A stretch of DNA of 64,000 nt. Source: Verrucomicrobiia bacterium DG1235. Its GTDB lineage: Bacteria > Verrucomicrobiota > Verrucomicrobiia > Opitutales > Opitutaceae. Every line of letters starts with the position of its first letter. Position 1 is the first letter of the stretch. Where the stretch lies: the NCBI GenBank assembly GCA_000155695.1, contig DS990592.1:4415820-4479819 (forward strand). The letters run 5' to 3'. The notes beneath the pieces were generated by a model. The model saw nothing but the letters and a program-made list of their open reading frames with translations, was not told the origin of the DNA and made no database searches. A program made the translations under genes and the position numbers. Below, piece by piece: positions 8,227 to 16,245 of this stretch.

Positions 8227-9669
8227 ATGTCTCTGTTTTTGTTATTCATGCTGTTGCTGTGCTCGGGGCTTTTGGGCTGGCTGTATTTTCGTGAGCTAAA
8301 ACGTAGCTCCGAATACTTCGAGCGCGCTCAGCTTGCCCAGCAGGAGAAGCTCATCGTAGCGGATTTTATGCACGAGATGGTGCAGGCTCTTGGGGAGGAG
8401 CTCACGAAGGAGGAGCTTTTTCAGCGCATTGTCCACGCCTCTATTGTGAGCACGGGAGCTCTCAGCGCTTGTGTATTCGAAAAGACAGACAAGGACACCT
8501 TGCGCAGTGTGGCGGTGGAGGGGCTTTTCCCTCCGCACCGACCCTTGCCTGAGCATGTGAGAGCGAAGGTTTCCACGCGCGCCAAGTTCATCGAAAGCGT
8601 GCTCAATAATGAGGAGTTTCCAATCACTGAAGGAGTGGCGGGCGAAGTGTATCGCACGAAGAAGACGATATTGATAGAGGACGGGCGATCCGATCCGCGG
8701 GTGGTGCGTCATGACGATTCCTCGCTTCTCGTGACCACGGCGATCTGCGCTCCCATCATGTTTCGCGATGAGGTTCTAGGTGTGTTGGCCGTATGCAACT
8801 CGGCGGATGGAGCCTCGTTTACATCGACGGATCAATCCGTGGTGCAATCGCTCGCCGAGCAGGCTGGCATTGCTATCCGGAACAATGCTTTTCTGACATT
8901 GATGATGGAGCGAAAGCAGATTGATGTGGATCTCGCTCTTGCTCGGAACGTGCAGCTTTTGCTCTTGCCTCAGGAGTTGCCGGTGGTGCCCGGAGTCGAT
9001 ATCGATGCCCGCTATGTGTCATCGCACAGCATTGGCGGGGACCTTTACGACGTGATACCCTTGGGTGGGCGGAAGTTTGGCGTGGCTATTGCGGATGTAT
9101 CCGGGAAGGGGATACCTGCATCAATCGTAATGGCGATTTGTCGTACGAATCTTCATCGGGTCGCCCAGATCGAGCATTCGCCGTGGAAGGTATTGAGCGA
9201 GGTCAATCATGCGATGACGGGAGAGTTGAAGCAGGACATGTATGTGACGGTTCTTTATGCAGTCATCGATTTAGATAGGAACGAAATTGTCTACGCTCGG
9301 GCGGGGCATGAGCGACCCTTGCTGTGTTCGACTGATAGGGAGCGCGGAGTCTCGCACGCTTCATTTCCTGATAGTGACGGCTTCCCGATTGGGATGATTC
9401 CCAGCGAGCAGTTTGACCCATTTCTGGAGGAGAAGACGATTCCGTTTGAGGAAGGCGATATCTTCGTCGTGTTTACGGATGGGGTGATCGAGACTGCGAA
9501 TAATACTGGCAAGGAATTCTCTACTTCGAGGCTAGCAGATGCGGTAAAGTCGCTGCGGAAGCGAACGGCTGCTGAGATAAACGAGGGGTTGCTCGAGACC
9601 TTGGAGAGCTTTAGCGGCAAGTGGAGTTACGATGACGATTTGACGCTTGTAAGCGTTAAGCGGCTGTAG
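8227..9669 (+). CDS. Membrane-anchored GAF-PP2C (SpoIIE-type) serine phosphatase
   Basis: A signalling phosphatase of 480 residues. One N-terminal membrane helix (about residues 2-18, SLFLLFMLLLCSGLLGWLYF) is followed by a linker, a GAF domain (~45-225) for small-molecule or redox sensing, and a SpoIIE/PP2C domain (~250-480). PP2C landmarks include SIGGDLYDV, IADVSGKGIPAS, VFTDGVIETAN and WSYDDDLTLV, with metal-binding Asp residues present. ATG 8227 is chosen over a TTG at 8218 in the same frame. It probably dephosphorylates the STAS protein encoded just before it. Confidence 0.9.
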   Translation: MSLFLLFMLLLCSGLLGWLYFRELKRSSEYFERAQLAQQEKLIVADFMHEMVQALGEELTKEELFQRIVHASIVSTGALSACVFEKTDKDTLRSVAVEGLFPPHRPLPEHVRAKVSTRAKFIESVLNNEEFPITEGVAGEVYRTKKTILIEDGRSDPRVVRHDDSSLLVTTAICAPIMFRDEVLGVLAVCNSADGASFTSTDQSVVQSLAEQAGIAIRNNAFLTLMMERKQIDVDLALARNVQLLLLPQELPVVPGVDIDARYVSSHSIGGDLYDVIPLGGRKFGVAIADVSGKGIPASIVMAICRTNLHRVAQIEHSPWKVLSEVNHAMTGELKQDMYVTVLYAVIDLDRNEIVYARAGHERPLLCSTDRERGVSHASFPDSDGFPIGMIPSEQFDPFLEEKTIPFEEGDIFVVFTDGVIETANNTGKEFSTSRLADAVKSLRKRTAAEINEGLLETLESFSGKWSYDDDLTLVSVKRL

Positions 9670-9762
9670 GCGTTTCGTTTTCTGGTCCAGTGCGCATAAG
9701 GAGCGCTGATTCTATTTAGCTAAAACGCTTGTCGAGCTAGGAGGTAACGCTAGGGTCGCCCA

Positions 9763-11157
9763 ATGCCCCTTGATTCTGCCCCTCAAAAAAAGAAAGAGAA
9801 GTTATCGTTCACAGAGAACTTTGGATTCGGCCTCGGCGACATGGCTTCCAATTTTTTCTTCCAGACCTTCAATATCTTTCTCCTCTATTATTATACTGAT
9901 GTGTTCGGTATCGGCGCGGCGGCGGCGGGAACGATGTTTATCGTGACGCGCGCCCTTGACGCTTTCACGGATCCGGCAATGGGGATCATTGCTGATCGGA
10001 CGAATACGCGTTGGGGCAAATATCGGCCTTACCTTCTTTGGATGGCGATCCCGTACGGAATTTGTGGATACCTAATCTTCGCCAATCCGGATTTGGAAGG
10101 CGCGAGCAAATTGGTCTACGCCTATATAACTTACTCGCTTATGATGCTGGCTTACACGGCGATCAACGTTCCGTATTCTTCATTGATGGGAGTTTTGAGT
10201 CCTTCTTCGTTTGCTCGTACGATTGCTTCCAACTTCCGTTTCGTGGGCGCCTTTGGCGGCGGCCTTGCGATCTCTATGTTCGTACGTCCACTCGTCGAGG
10301 AGCTGGGGGGAGGAGACGAGGTAAAGGGCTTTCAGTACGCGATGGGATTGTTCGCGGTGATTTCGATACTATTGTTTTGGGTTACGTTCGCGACGACGAA
10401 GGAAAGGGTGAAGCCACCGGTCGATCAGAAGAACAATATTTGGGAGGAGTTGGGAGAATTGGTTAAGAACAAGCCTTGGATTGTGCTGTTCTGGGCGTCG
10501 GTCTTTTCGGTGACCTTTATCGTGGCGCGAGATTCGGTGACGATTCACTTTTTCAAGTACGTTGCAAAGGTCGGGGATGAGAAGGTGTTTTGGATTCTGG
10601 ATAAGACTTCGCTATTCTTGTCGTTTGGGAAGCTGTCGATGATGATAGGGGTCTTTTGCGTCGGCTTCTTCGTTCGTTTCTGCGACAAGAGGGCGCTTGC
10701 GACGGGTCTGACCCTTACGACGGCGGTGTGTTTGTTTTCGTTTTATTTCATCCCGGTGGAGCAATACACTCTGATGGTCGTTTTGAATATTATCGGTTCT
10801 TTTGCGATGGGTCCGACATCCGCCCTGGTATGGTCAATGTACGGCGATGTGGCGGACTATGGTGAGCACAAGTTTGGCCGCCGCTCGACAGGTCTTATCC
10901 ACTCCGCCTCGTTGTTTTCGCTCAAGATGGGCAGCATGATCGCGGGGGCTTTGGGCGGTTATGTACTTGCTATCTTTGGGTTCGTCAGGGATGTCGAACA
11001 AACGGATACTGCAATTCTGGGGATAGTGCTGATGTTTACTTTCATTCCTGCCTTTTTTGCGGTTTTGAAGGCTATTGCCTTGTGGGTTTATCCGCTTGAT
11101 TCCAAGAAGATCGCGAAAATCGAAGCGGAGCTGCAGGAACGCAAAGCAAACGCTTAG
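9763..11157 (+). CDS. GPH-family sugar:cation symporter (MFS)
   Basis: Inner-membrane transporter of 464 residues with about 12 hydrophobic helices. It matches the glycoside-pentoside-hexuronide (MelB-like) family: FGFGLGDMASNFF at the start, LDAFTDPAMGIIADRTNTRWGK after helix 2 and NVPYSSLMG. The conserved Asp residues of helix 2 that bind the coupling cation are present. The likely substrate is an oligosaccharide or uronide, but nothing here defines it. It stands alone and is followed by a GC-rich hairpin terminator at 11184-11210. Confidence 0.9.
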   Translation: MPLDSAPQKKKEKLSFTENFGFGLGDMASNFFFQTFNIFLLYYYTDVFGIGAAAAGTMFIVTRALDAFTDPAMGIIADRTNTRWGKYRPYLLWMAIPYGICGYLIFANPDLEGASKLVYAYITYSLMMLAYTAINVPYSSLMGVLSPSSFARTIASNFRFVGAFGGGLAISMFVRPLVEELGGGDEVKGFQYAMGLFAVISILLFWVTFATTKERVKPPVDQKNNIWEELGELVKNKPWIVLFWASVFSVTFIVARDSVTIHFFKYVAKVGDEKVFWILDKTSLFLSFGKLSMMIGVFCVGFFVRFCDKRALATGLTLTTAVCLFSFYFIPVEQYTLMVVLNIIGSFAMGPTSALVWSMYGDVADYGEHKFGRRSTGLIHSASLFSLKMGSMIAGALGGYVLAIFGFVRDVEQTDTAILGIVLMFTFIPAFFAVLKAIALWVYPLDSKKIAKIEAELQERKANA

Positions 11158-11183
11158 ATTTCGCTTAGGCTGAAATTCTCTTT

Positions 11184-11210
11184 GCCGCGCTTTTCGGAGC
11201 GCGGCCTTTT
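11184..11210 (+). terminator. Rho-independent terminator after the sugar symporter
   Basis: GCCGCGCT (11184-11191) pairs with AGCGCGGC (11198-11205) around a 6-base loop and is followed by CTTTT. Confidence 0.8.
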
Positions 11211-11282
11211 AGTGCCTAGGGATGGAAGCGAGTTTTTTCTTCAAGAGGTTGAGGTTGGGAAGAGTTTGGTAATAGTAGCGGG

Positions 11283-12359
11283 ATGAAGAATCCATTTTGG
11301 AAGCCTTGGTTAGTGAGTTTTCTATCAGTGTCGCTTGTAGTTTCGATGTGGGGACAAGAGCTAGAGTCGGAGAGTGAAGGGGTGGTTCCTTCATGGAAAG
11401 ATGTGGTTCGAACCTACGAGCCAATCTACGTAGGCTACACCTTTGATGAGGACGATCAGGCATTTATGGACTTTTCGCTCTCGGTGATCACGCCGGCATC
11501 GATTCTGTTTCCTTGGGAGTCATGGAATCCGCGTAACAAGTTTCCGGGTACAGCAGAATACGAGGAGCCGAAGATGTTCCCTTATCAGCCACGTCTGTAT
11601 TTAGCTTTTAGCGGGCGGGCGGGACAGTATATCAAGACACGTGAATCGTCACCCGTAGTCGGAAAACGTTTCAATCCGCTATTTAGTATGCGTTGGTGGC
11701 AGAAAGAGCGTGACTTGACTTCGAATTCGGAAGGTGAATTTGGCTTACATGACTACTTCGAGTTCGCATACGGTCATGAGTCGAACGGTCAGCGTATCGG
11801 AGATGTGGAGGATCCTCAAAATGAAGAGCAAGAGAATCTGGGACGGATCCGTTTCGAGTCATTGCAGCGAGAGTATGAAATCGTGGATGGGGATCCAAGG
11901 ATTGCTCGGGACGAGCTAAGCCGAGGTTGGGACTATTTGGGTGCTCGCTGGGCGAGTAGTTGGAAGGTTGATACAGGACGTGTTTATTTGATTCTCGATG
12001 GCCGGTATTATCTCGATGACGGGATTATGCAGGGTAAGTCCGAAGAATACAATGTATGGGAGAATGACAGTAACTGGCTAGCGGAATATGACGGTGAAAT
12101 TAGCCGAGACAAGGTGGACGGGCTTCGAGCGAGTTTTCGCTACCAGTCCAACAGTTTAAATTGGATATTGGATGCGAACGAGGTGACTCTAGAGCTACGT
12201 ACTGGCTACAACGATCCGTTTGAGCGATTGACGGCTCGGCTAGAGATAGGCTTCAAATATACGTCTTTGTGGTATCGTTATGGATACAACAGCGATTTGG
12301 TGGATTACTATCACAAAGACAGTTCGTGGGGAGTCGCGATTAAAATTCGCGAATTCTAG
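11283..12359 (+). CDS. Outer-membrane phospholipase A1 homologue (OMPLA/PldA-like)
   Basis: Outer-membrane beta-barrel enzyme that would hydrolyse misplaced phospholipids in the outer leaflet. A signal peptide covers about residues 1-24. The barrel shows YEPIYVGYTF, FNPLFSMRWW and the catalytic loop YGHESNGQ with His165 and Ser167. The third member of the OMPLA triad normally lies in SRSWNR; here the segment is ELSRGWDYLG, putting Asp217 where Asn is usual. The protein ends in a Phe (REF), as barrels do. At 358 residues it is longer than E. coli PldA (289), with an insertion between the two catalytic segments. Activity is likely but not certain. Confidence 0.8.
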   Translation: MKNPFWKPWLVSFLSVSLVVSMWGQELESESEGVVPSWKDVVRTYEPIYVGYTFDEDDQAFMDFSLSVITPASILFPWESWNPRNKFPGTAEYEEPKMFPYQPRLYLAFSGRAGQYIKTRESSPVVGKRFNPLFSMRWWQKERDLTSNSEGEFGLHDYFEFAYGHESNGQRIGDVEDPQNEEQENLGRIRFESLQREYEIVDGDPRIARDELSRGWDYLGARWASSWKVDTGRVYLILDGRYYLDDGIMQGKSEEYNVWENDSNWLAEYDGEISRDKVDGLRASFRYQSNSLNWILDANEVTLELRTGYNDPFERLTARLEIGFKYTSLWYRYGYNSDLVDYYHKDSSWGVAIKIREF

Positions 12360-12377
12360 GGGTGGCTAGGTAGTGGC

Positions 12378-12845
12378 TTAGTTGCCAATTTCCTTTGAGT
12401 ATATCCATCCTTGGTACAGGGTGTATCCAAGAAACATGACGCCGATGAGGATAGCGGCTAGCAGGGGTCTATCTGGAGCTGGGTCGTAGCCGGATTTTTT
12501 GGCATTGGCCAAGTCCTCTGGGTGATAGATGGCGGAGCGACAGAAGAGTAGGCAAACGAAGAACATGCCGGCGACGGCGAGAAATATGTGGAGCGCATAG
12601 GTGAAGGCTGTCAGTTCAGCTCCCTTTATCTGTGTGGCGCTGGCTCCGAACACGGATGCGGCTCCCATCATGGCAAGGGCGAAGACGTTTATCGGCGTGC
12701 GCGCTTTGGTAACTGCTTTCCACATGCCTTTTTTATCCGTTTCGCTCTTGGGCTTTTCTGTTTCGCTAGGACAGCCGCATTGCGGGCATGCGTATGCTTG
12801 GGAGGAGATTTTGTGGGAGCATTCTGGGCAGTCGATCAGTGGCAT
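12378..12845 (-). CDS. Small membrane protein with N-terminal zinc ribbon
   Basis: A 155-residue protein beginning MPLIDCPECSHKISSQAYACPQC and so carrying a CxxC...CxxC zinc ribbon in the first 25 residues. A Lys/Glu-rich linker follows, then three hydrophobic segments (around residues 55-75, 80-105 and 130-148). The frame continues upstream, but the ATG at 12845 places the ribbon at the N terminus and leaves only a 10-bp overlap with the preceding acetyltransferase gene, suggesting co-translation. Function unknown; ribbon-plus-TM proteins of this kind are common in bacteria. Confidence 0.7.
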   Translation of the reverse strand: MPLIDCPECSHKISSQAYACPQCGCPSETEKPKSETDKKGMWKAVTKARTPINVFALAMMGAASVFGASATQIKGAELTAFTYALHIFLAVAGMFFVCLLFCRSAIYHPEDLANAKKSGYDPAPDRPLLAAILIGVMFLGYTLYQGWIYSKEIGN

Positions 12846-13390
12846 TGGGCGGAGGTTTCTATGGTTTTCGGACTCCATGCGAAAACGAGAGTCGAGGAAT
12901 TGTCGTCTTCTGTAATTGTTTCTCGATGACGCATGTCGCATTTTGCGAGGACCTTTTGAGATGCGGCGTTTTCTGCGGCGACGGTGGCGATAATGCTATC
13001 CATTCCATATTGCTTGTGGCCGTATTGGATCATACCTTTAACGCATTCTGATGCGTATCCTTTTCCCCAATACCTCTCGAGCAAAGCGTATTTGATCTCT
13101 GGCTCATGCTGCCCGTTCGGGTGAACGAGGCCGCAAAATCCAATGATTTCGCCGGTATCGCTCAATTGTAGGGCGGAGAGCCCATATCCTCGACTAGCGT
13201 AGTTGTTGGCTGTGACCTCTACCCATTTTATGCAATCATTGTACTTGATGGGCTGACCATCGCCGACCCAGCGCATTGCTTTCGGAGCGCTGTAGACAGC
13301 GTAAATAGAGTCGACGTCGTCTTGAGTGATCGAGCGAACGACGAGACGGTCGGTTTCGAAGAGGATGGAGCTTTGAGAGCAGGCGCACAT
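12836..13390 (-). CDS. GNAT-family N-acetyltransferase, RimJ/RimL-like
   Basis: A predicted acetyl-CoA-dependent N-acetyltransferase of 184 residues. It opens with FETDRLVVRSITQDDVDSIY, the usual RimJ/RimL start, and contains the acetyl-CoA-binding segment ALLERYWGKGYASECVKGMI, then IIATVAAENAASQKVLAKCDM. ATG 13390 is preferred to one 15 codons upstream because the family motif begins shortly after it. The substrate could be a ribosomal protein, an amino acid or an antibiotic; it cannot be told from sequence. The stop overlaps the start of the zinc-ribbon gene. Confidence 0.85.
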   Translation of the reverse strand: MCACSQSSILFETDRLVVRSITQDDVDSIYAVYSAPKAMRWVGDGQPIKYNDCIKWVEVTANNYASRGYGLSALQLSDTGEIIGFCGLVHPNGQHEPEIKYALLERYWGKGYASECVKGMIQYGHKQYGMDSIIATVAAENAASQKVLAKCDMRHRETITEDDNSSTLVFAWSPKTIETSAQCH

Positions 13391-13474
13391 GGTAGCGAGC
13401 GGAGAGTAAGGTCGGAATCTTCTATCGGTCGCCAATCGATTGCGAGCGTTCGTTCGCGTTTGTTTGCTTGGGGA

Positions 13475-14008
13475 TCAACTCTTTATCGAACGATTTCTGT
13501 TCGTGATTTCTTTCGCTTTGGCTAGGATCTCCTCGTTTGACCTTAGTTCTGATTTTGCTCCATCGAAGGAGTTGTAGAAGAGCAGGTGCTCTTGCAGGGA
13601 GAATTCGTCGTCTCGCGTTTGGTAGTCGGCAACCCAGTTGAGAAGCATTTGCAGGTTCTTGTCTTGGGCGGTTTTCGAGGCGTACTTGTGGGGCTCCCAA
13701 GGACGGGAACGGCAGTTTTGCTGGCAGATTTCAATGCCGGGATTGAGGAAGATAATTTCGTTAGCGTTCTCCGCCGCGTAGTCGAGTAGCGAGGTGTAGC
13801 AGCCTTCGATCACCCATTGGGGATTTGCTTCGATGAAGGCGTCGATGGCCTCAAAACTTGTGTGCAGCGACTGTCTGACTCCGGGGTGGCCTGGCTTCCA
13901 GGCGACGTCGTCTAGATCCAAATGCCCGATTTCGGTCAGGCCGGCTAGGCGCTGGGCGAGTGTCGATTTTCCGGAACCTGAATTGCCGAATACAAGGACT
14001 CGTAACAT
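13475..14008 (-). CDS. P-loop nucleotide kinase-like protein (AAA_17/adenylate-kinase-like)
   Basis: A 177-residue cytoplasmic protein starting MLRVLVFGNSGSGKSTLAQRL, so the Walker A motif GNSGSGKST is almost at the N terminus. HLDLDDVAW and WVIEGCYTSLLDYA are the second nucleotide/substrate segments seen in small adenylate-kinase-related NTPases (the type often labelled topology modulation or FlaR-like). The ATG at 14008 is chosen because this family starts directly with the Walker A strand. The substrate is unknown. It lies upstream of the acetyltransferase gene on the same strand with an 84-bp gap. Confidence 0.8.
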   Translation of the reverse strand: MLRVLVFGNSGSGKSTLAQRLAGLTEIGHLDLDDVAWKPGHPGVRQSLHTSFEAIDAFIEANPQWVIEGCYTSLLDYAAENANEIIFLNPGIEICQQNCRSRPWEPHKYASKTAQDKNLQMLLNWVADYQTRDDEFSLQEHLLFYNSFDGAKSELRSNEEILAKAKEITNRNRSIKS

Positions 14009-14325
14009 GGTGTCTTTTTTGTACTTGGTTTGAGTGGGCGACTCAATCGCCAAATGGGTTTTCGGGGCATTAGGGGAGGGGATCTTCCAGATATGGGGAT
14101 TGGCGAGAAAGGGTTAAGGGCTTTGGGCGATTTTGGCCCAGGTTTTGTTTGATTCGAAGGCGGCTTGTGAAGAAGCATAGGAAGCGGTCCAAAACTCCAT
14201 TATTGCCTAGAGAATCCGTGAATATGTATATATAAGATATATTTGTACAGGTGTTTGGATGTTCTAGCAGTTGGGTCGAGTGCGGAGCAGTTTGAATCGA
14301 GACTGCGGTTGTTTTAGATCTAGGG

Positions 14326-15102
14326 TCAGCTCGATAGTTTCGCTTTGAAAAATGCTACAAGTCGTTTTTGTTGAATACTGTTCGAAGCTTTGTCGAGGGT
14401 GTGGCCTTGTCCATCGTAGTAGTGGATTTCAGGAGAATGGCCTGCCGCTCGCAGTCGGACCTCTAGGTTTCTAGACCTTTGGCAGGACCAGATCGTGTCG
14501 GCAGTTCCGTGGCTGATAAAGACAGGACCTTGGTATCTTTCTATTTTGATGGGAGTGCCGAGTAAAATGTCTTTTGAGCTTCCTTTCCACCTCCAAGCGG
14601 CGGGGGACAAGGGGGAATTCAATTCTGGTGAGATGGCTGAATGGTTCTTGGGGCGGAATGGGCCAGCAACAGTGTCGGTGGGGCTGTGGACCGCTATGGC
14701 ATCCGGTAGGTCTTTTCGGACGGATTCTTTTGCCATGAGGCTAGCAAGGAGAAGAGCGTGTTCCGCGCCTCTTGAGAATCCGTAGATGCCCACTTTTTTT
14801 CCAAGGCTAACCTCTTCTCGGAGGTAGTGCAACGCGTTTTGGGTACGGGCCAGATCGACATCTACGATGTTTCCAGCGTGCCAGGGGCTGCCCTCTACGC
14901 TGTAGTTGAGTGGATAGGTGTTGAAGCCGTATTGAGCGAGCCACATTGCTTTGAGATGACTCCAGCCTGAGTCGCCGCCTTCACTTCCGTGGAGTACGAG
15001 TATGCTCGGCAGGGGTTCGGCCCCGAGGGGCTTGAAGAGGGAGCCGCCGTCGGCAGTCTCATGCGCTTCGACTTCGAATATCATTATCGGGGTATTTCGC
15101 AA
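14326..15102 (-). CDS. Alpha/beta hydrolase (dienelactone hydrolase/BAAT-C type)
   Basis: A 258-residue hydrolase without a clear signal peptide. The nucleophile elbow GIYGFSRGAEHAL places Ser110, with Asp202 (GTADTIW) and His234 (DGQGHTLD) completing the triad. LVLHGSEGG near residue 35 forms the oxyanion region. The order of motifs fits acyl-thioester or dienelactone hydrolases rather than lipases. Substrate unknown. It is followed by a 317-bp AT-rich intergenic stretch (14009-14325, with TATA-like runs near 14220-14250) in which no gene is seen. Confidence 0.85.
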   Translation of the reverse strand: MRNTPIMIFEVEAHETADGGSLFKPLGAEPLPSILVLHGSEGGDSGWSHLKAMWLAQYGFNTYPLNYSVEGSPWHAGNIVDVDLARTQNALHYLREEVSLGKKVGIYGFSRGAEHALLLASLMAKESVRKDLPDAIAVHSPTDTVAGPFRPKNHSAISPELNSPLSPAAWRWKGSSKDILLGTPIKIERYQGPVFISHGTADTIWSCQRSRNLEVRLRAAGHSPEIHYYDGQGHTLDKASNSIQQKRLVAFFKAKLSS

Positions 15103-15306
15103 TTTTGGGCAACTGTTCGCAGAGAGAATTATATTGTGAAGGGTCTCTTGATATAAAATGGGAGAGTATCTTAGATTTCATCGAGGCAGGGGCGTTGGCG
15201 AAGCGGATTGACTGCTTTCGATGTAGAGTAGCTGAGTTCTTTGTGGGTCGCTCTTTTTGTGCTTTTTGACGAATAAGGGGTTGTATCCTTTATCTTTAGG
15301 GGTCGT

Positions 15307-16044
15307 ATGGAAGATGTGCAGTCGTTCAAGGTAGCTTGTTTAGGGGATAGTCATACTCGGGGGACGTTTGGCTATAGCTGGTTTAGAGAGCTTGAATGTC
15401 GGCTGGCTGGCGACGGTGTTGAGATGGCGAATTTTGGAGTAAATGGCGAGCTCGCTTATAACGCAGGCCTGCGGTTGGGGGAGGTGTTGGCGTTCGAGCC
15501 GGATTTAGTGGTGGTTCTGCTTGGCACCAACGACGTGAATGCGATTGCGAGCCCTTCGCTTACGCAGCGTTATGTGGAGCGTGGTGGGCTGCCTCAAACG
15601 CCTGACAAGGAGTTTTTCGTGCAGAGTTTGGAGCAGATTGTTGTGAGTCTGAAGACGCTTCAAGGATGCGAGCTTATTCTTGTGAGCTTGCCGTTGCTGG
15701 GGGAGGTTTTAGACCACGTAGCCAATCGACTGGTCGACGATTATAATCGTGAGATTTTCCAAATCTGCGAAGCTCACGGCTTGGGATTGGTGGACTTGAA
15801 TGAACGAATGAAGGCTGCATTAGCTGACGCGGGAAAAGGGGCGTTTGTCCCTCACCAAGATGGTAGGCGGCTGATGCTTGTATCAATGGCGAAACACTAT
15901 TTGTTGTTCAGAGGCTGGGATGCGATTTCGCGTTCGCATGGTTTGCGCCTTCTCACGGATACAATTCACTTGAACGAGCGAAGCGGCCGGATGTTGGTGG
16001 AAATGTTGAGCGAGCGTATTCTACGGCAAATGGGACCGCGGTAA
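15307..16044 (+). CDS. SGNH/GDSL-type hydrolase
   Basis: A 245-residue esterase or lipase-like enzyme. All four SGNH blocks can be seen: block I ACLGDSHTRG with catalytic Ser15, the Gly block in ANFGVNG, block III LLGTNDVNA with Asn, and block V TDTIHLNERSG with Asp218 and His221. There is no signal peptide, so a cytoplasmic location is likely. Substrates of this family range from lipids to sugar acetyl esters. It stands alone, 201 bp before the subtilase. Confidence 0.87.
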   Translation: MEDVQSFKVACLGDSHTRGTFGYSWFRELECRLAGDGVEMANFGVNGELAYNAGLRLGEVLAFEPDLVVVLLGTNDVNAIASPSLTQRYVERGGLPQTPDKEFFVQSLEQIVVSLKTLQGCELILVSLPLLGEVLDHVANRLVDDYNREIFQICEAHGLGLVDLNERMKAALADAGKGAFVPHQDGRRLMLVSMAKHYLLFRGWDAISRSHGLRLLTDTIHLNERSGRMLVEMLSERILRQMGPR

Positions 16045-16245
16045 GGTTTAGGCAGGTCTGGATGTCGGGTTAAACTTTATTCGCTGAAAATGAGCGTTGT
16101 CCGCTCGTCAGCTGCACACCTCACCTCGCTTGCGGGTAGTTTAGGTCTCTCTGGAAGCGTGGCGGCTTTTTCATTGAAAAGTCGTTTTCTCATATACGGG
16201 AGCGCTGGCCTTCCTGCGAAGCGAATCATTGGAAAGGGAGAAGTC

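Noticed and set aside
14219-14250. TATA-rich stretch between genes as a possible replication or attachment site
   Set aside because: Only low-complexity AT; no repeats, DnaA boxes or integrase nearby.
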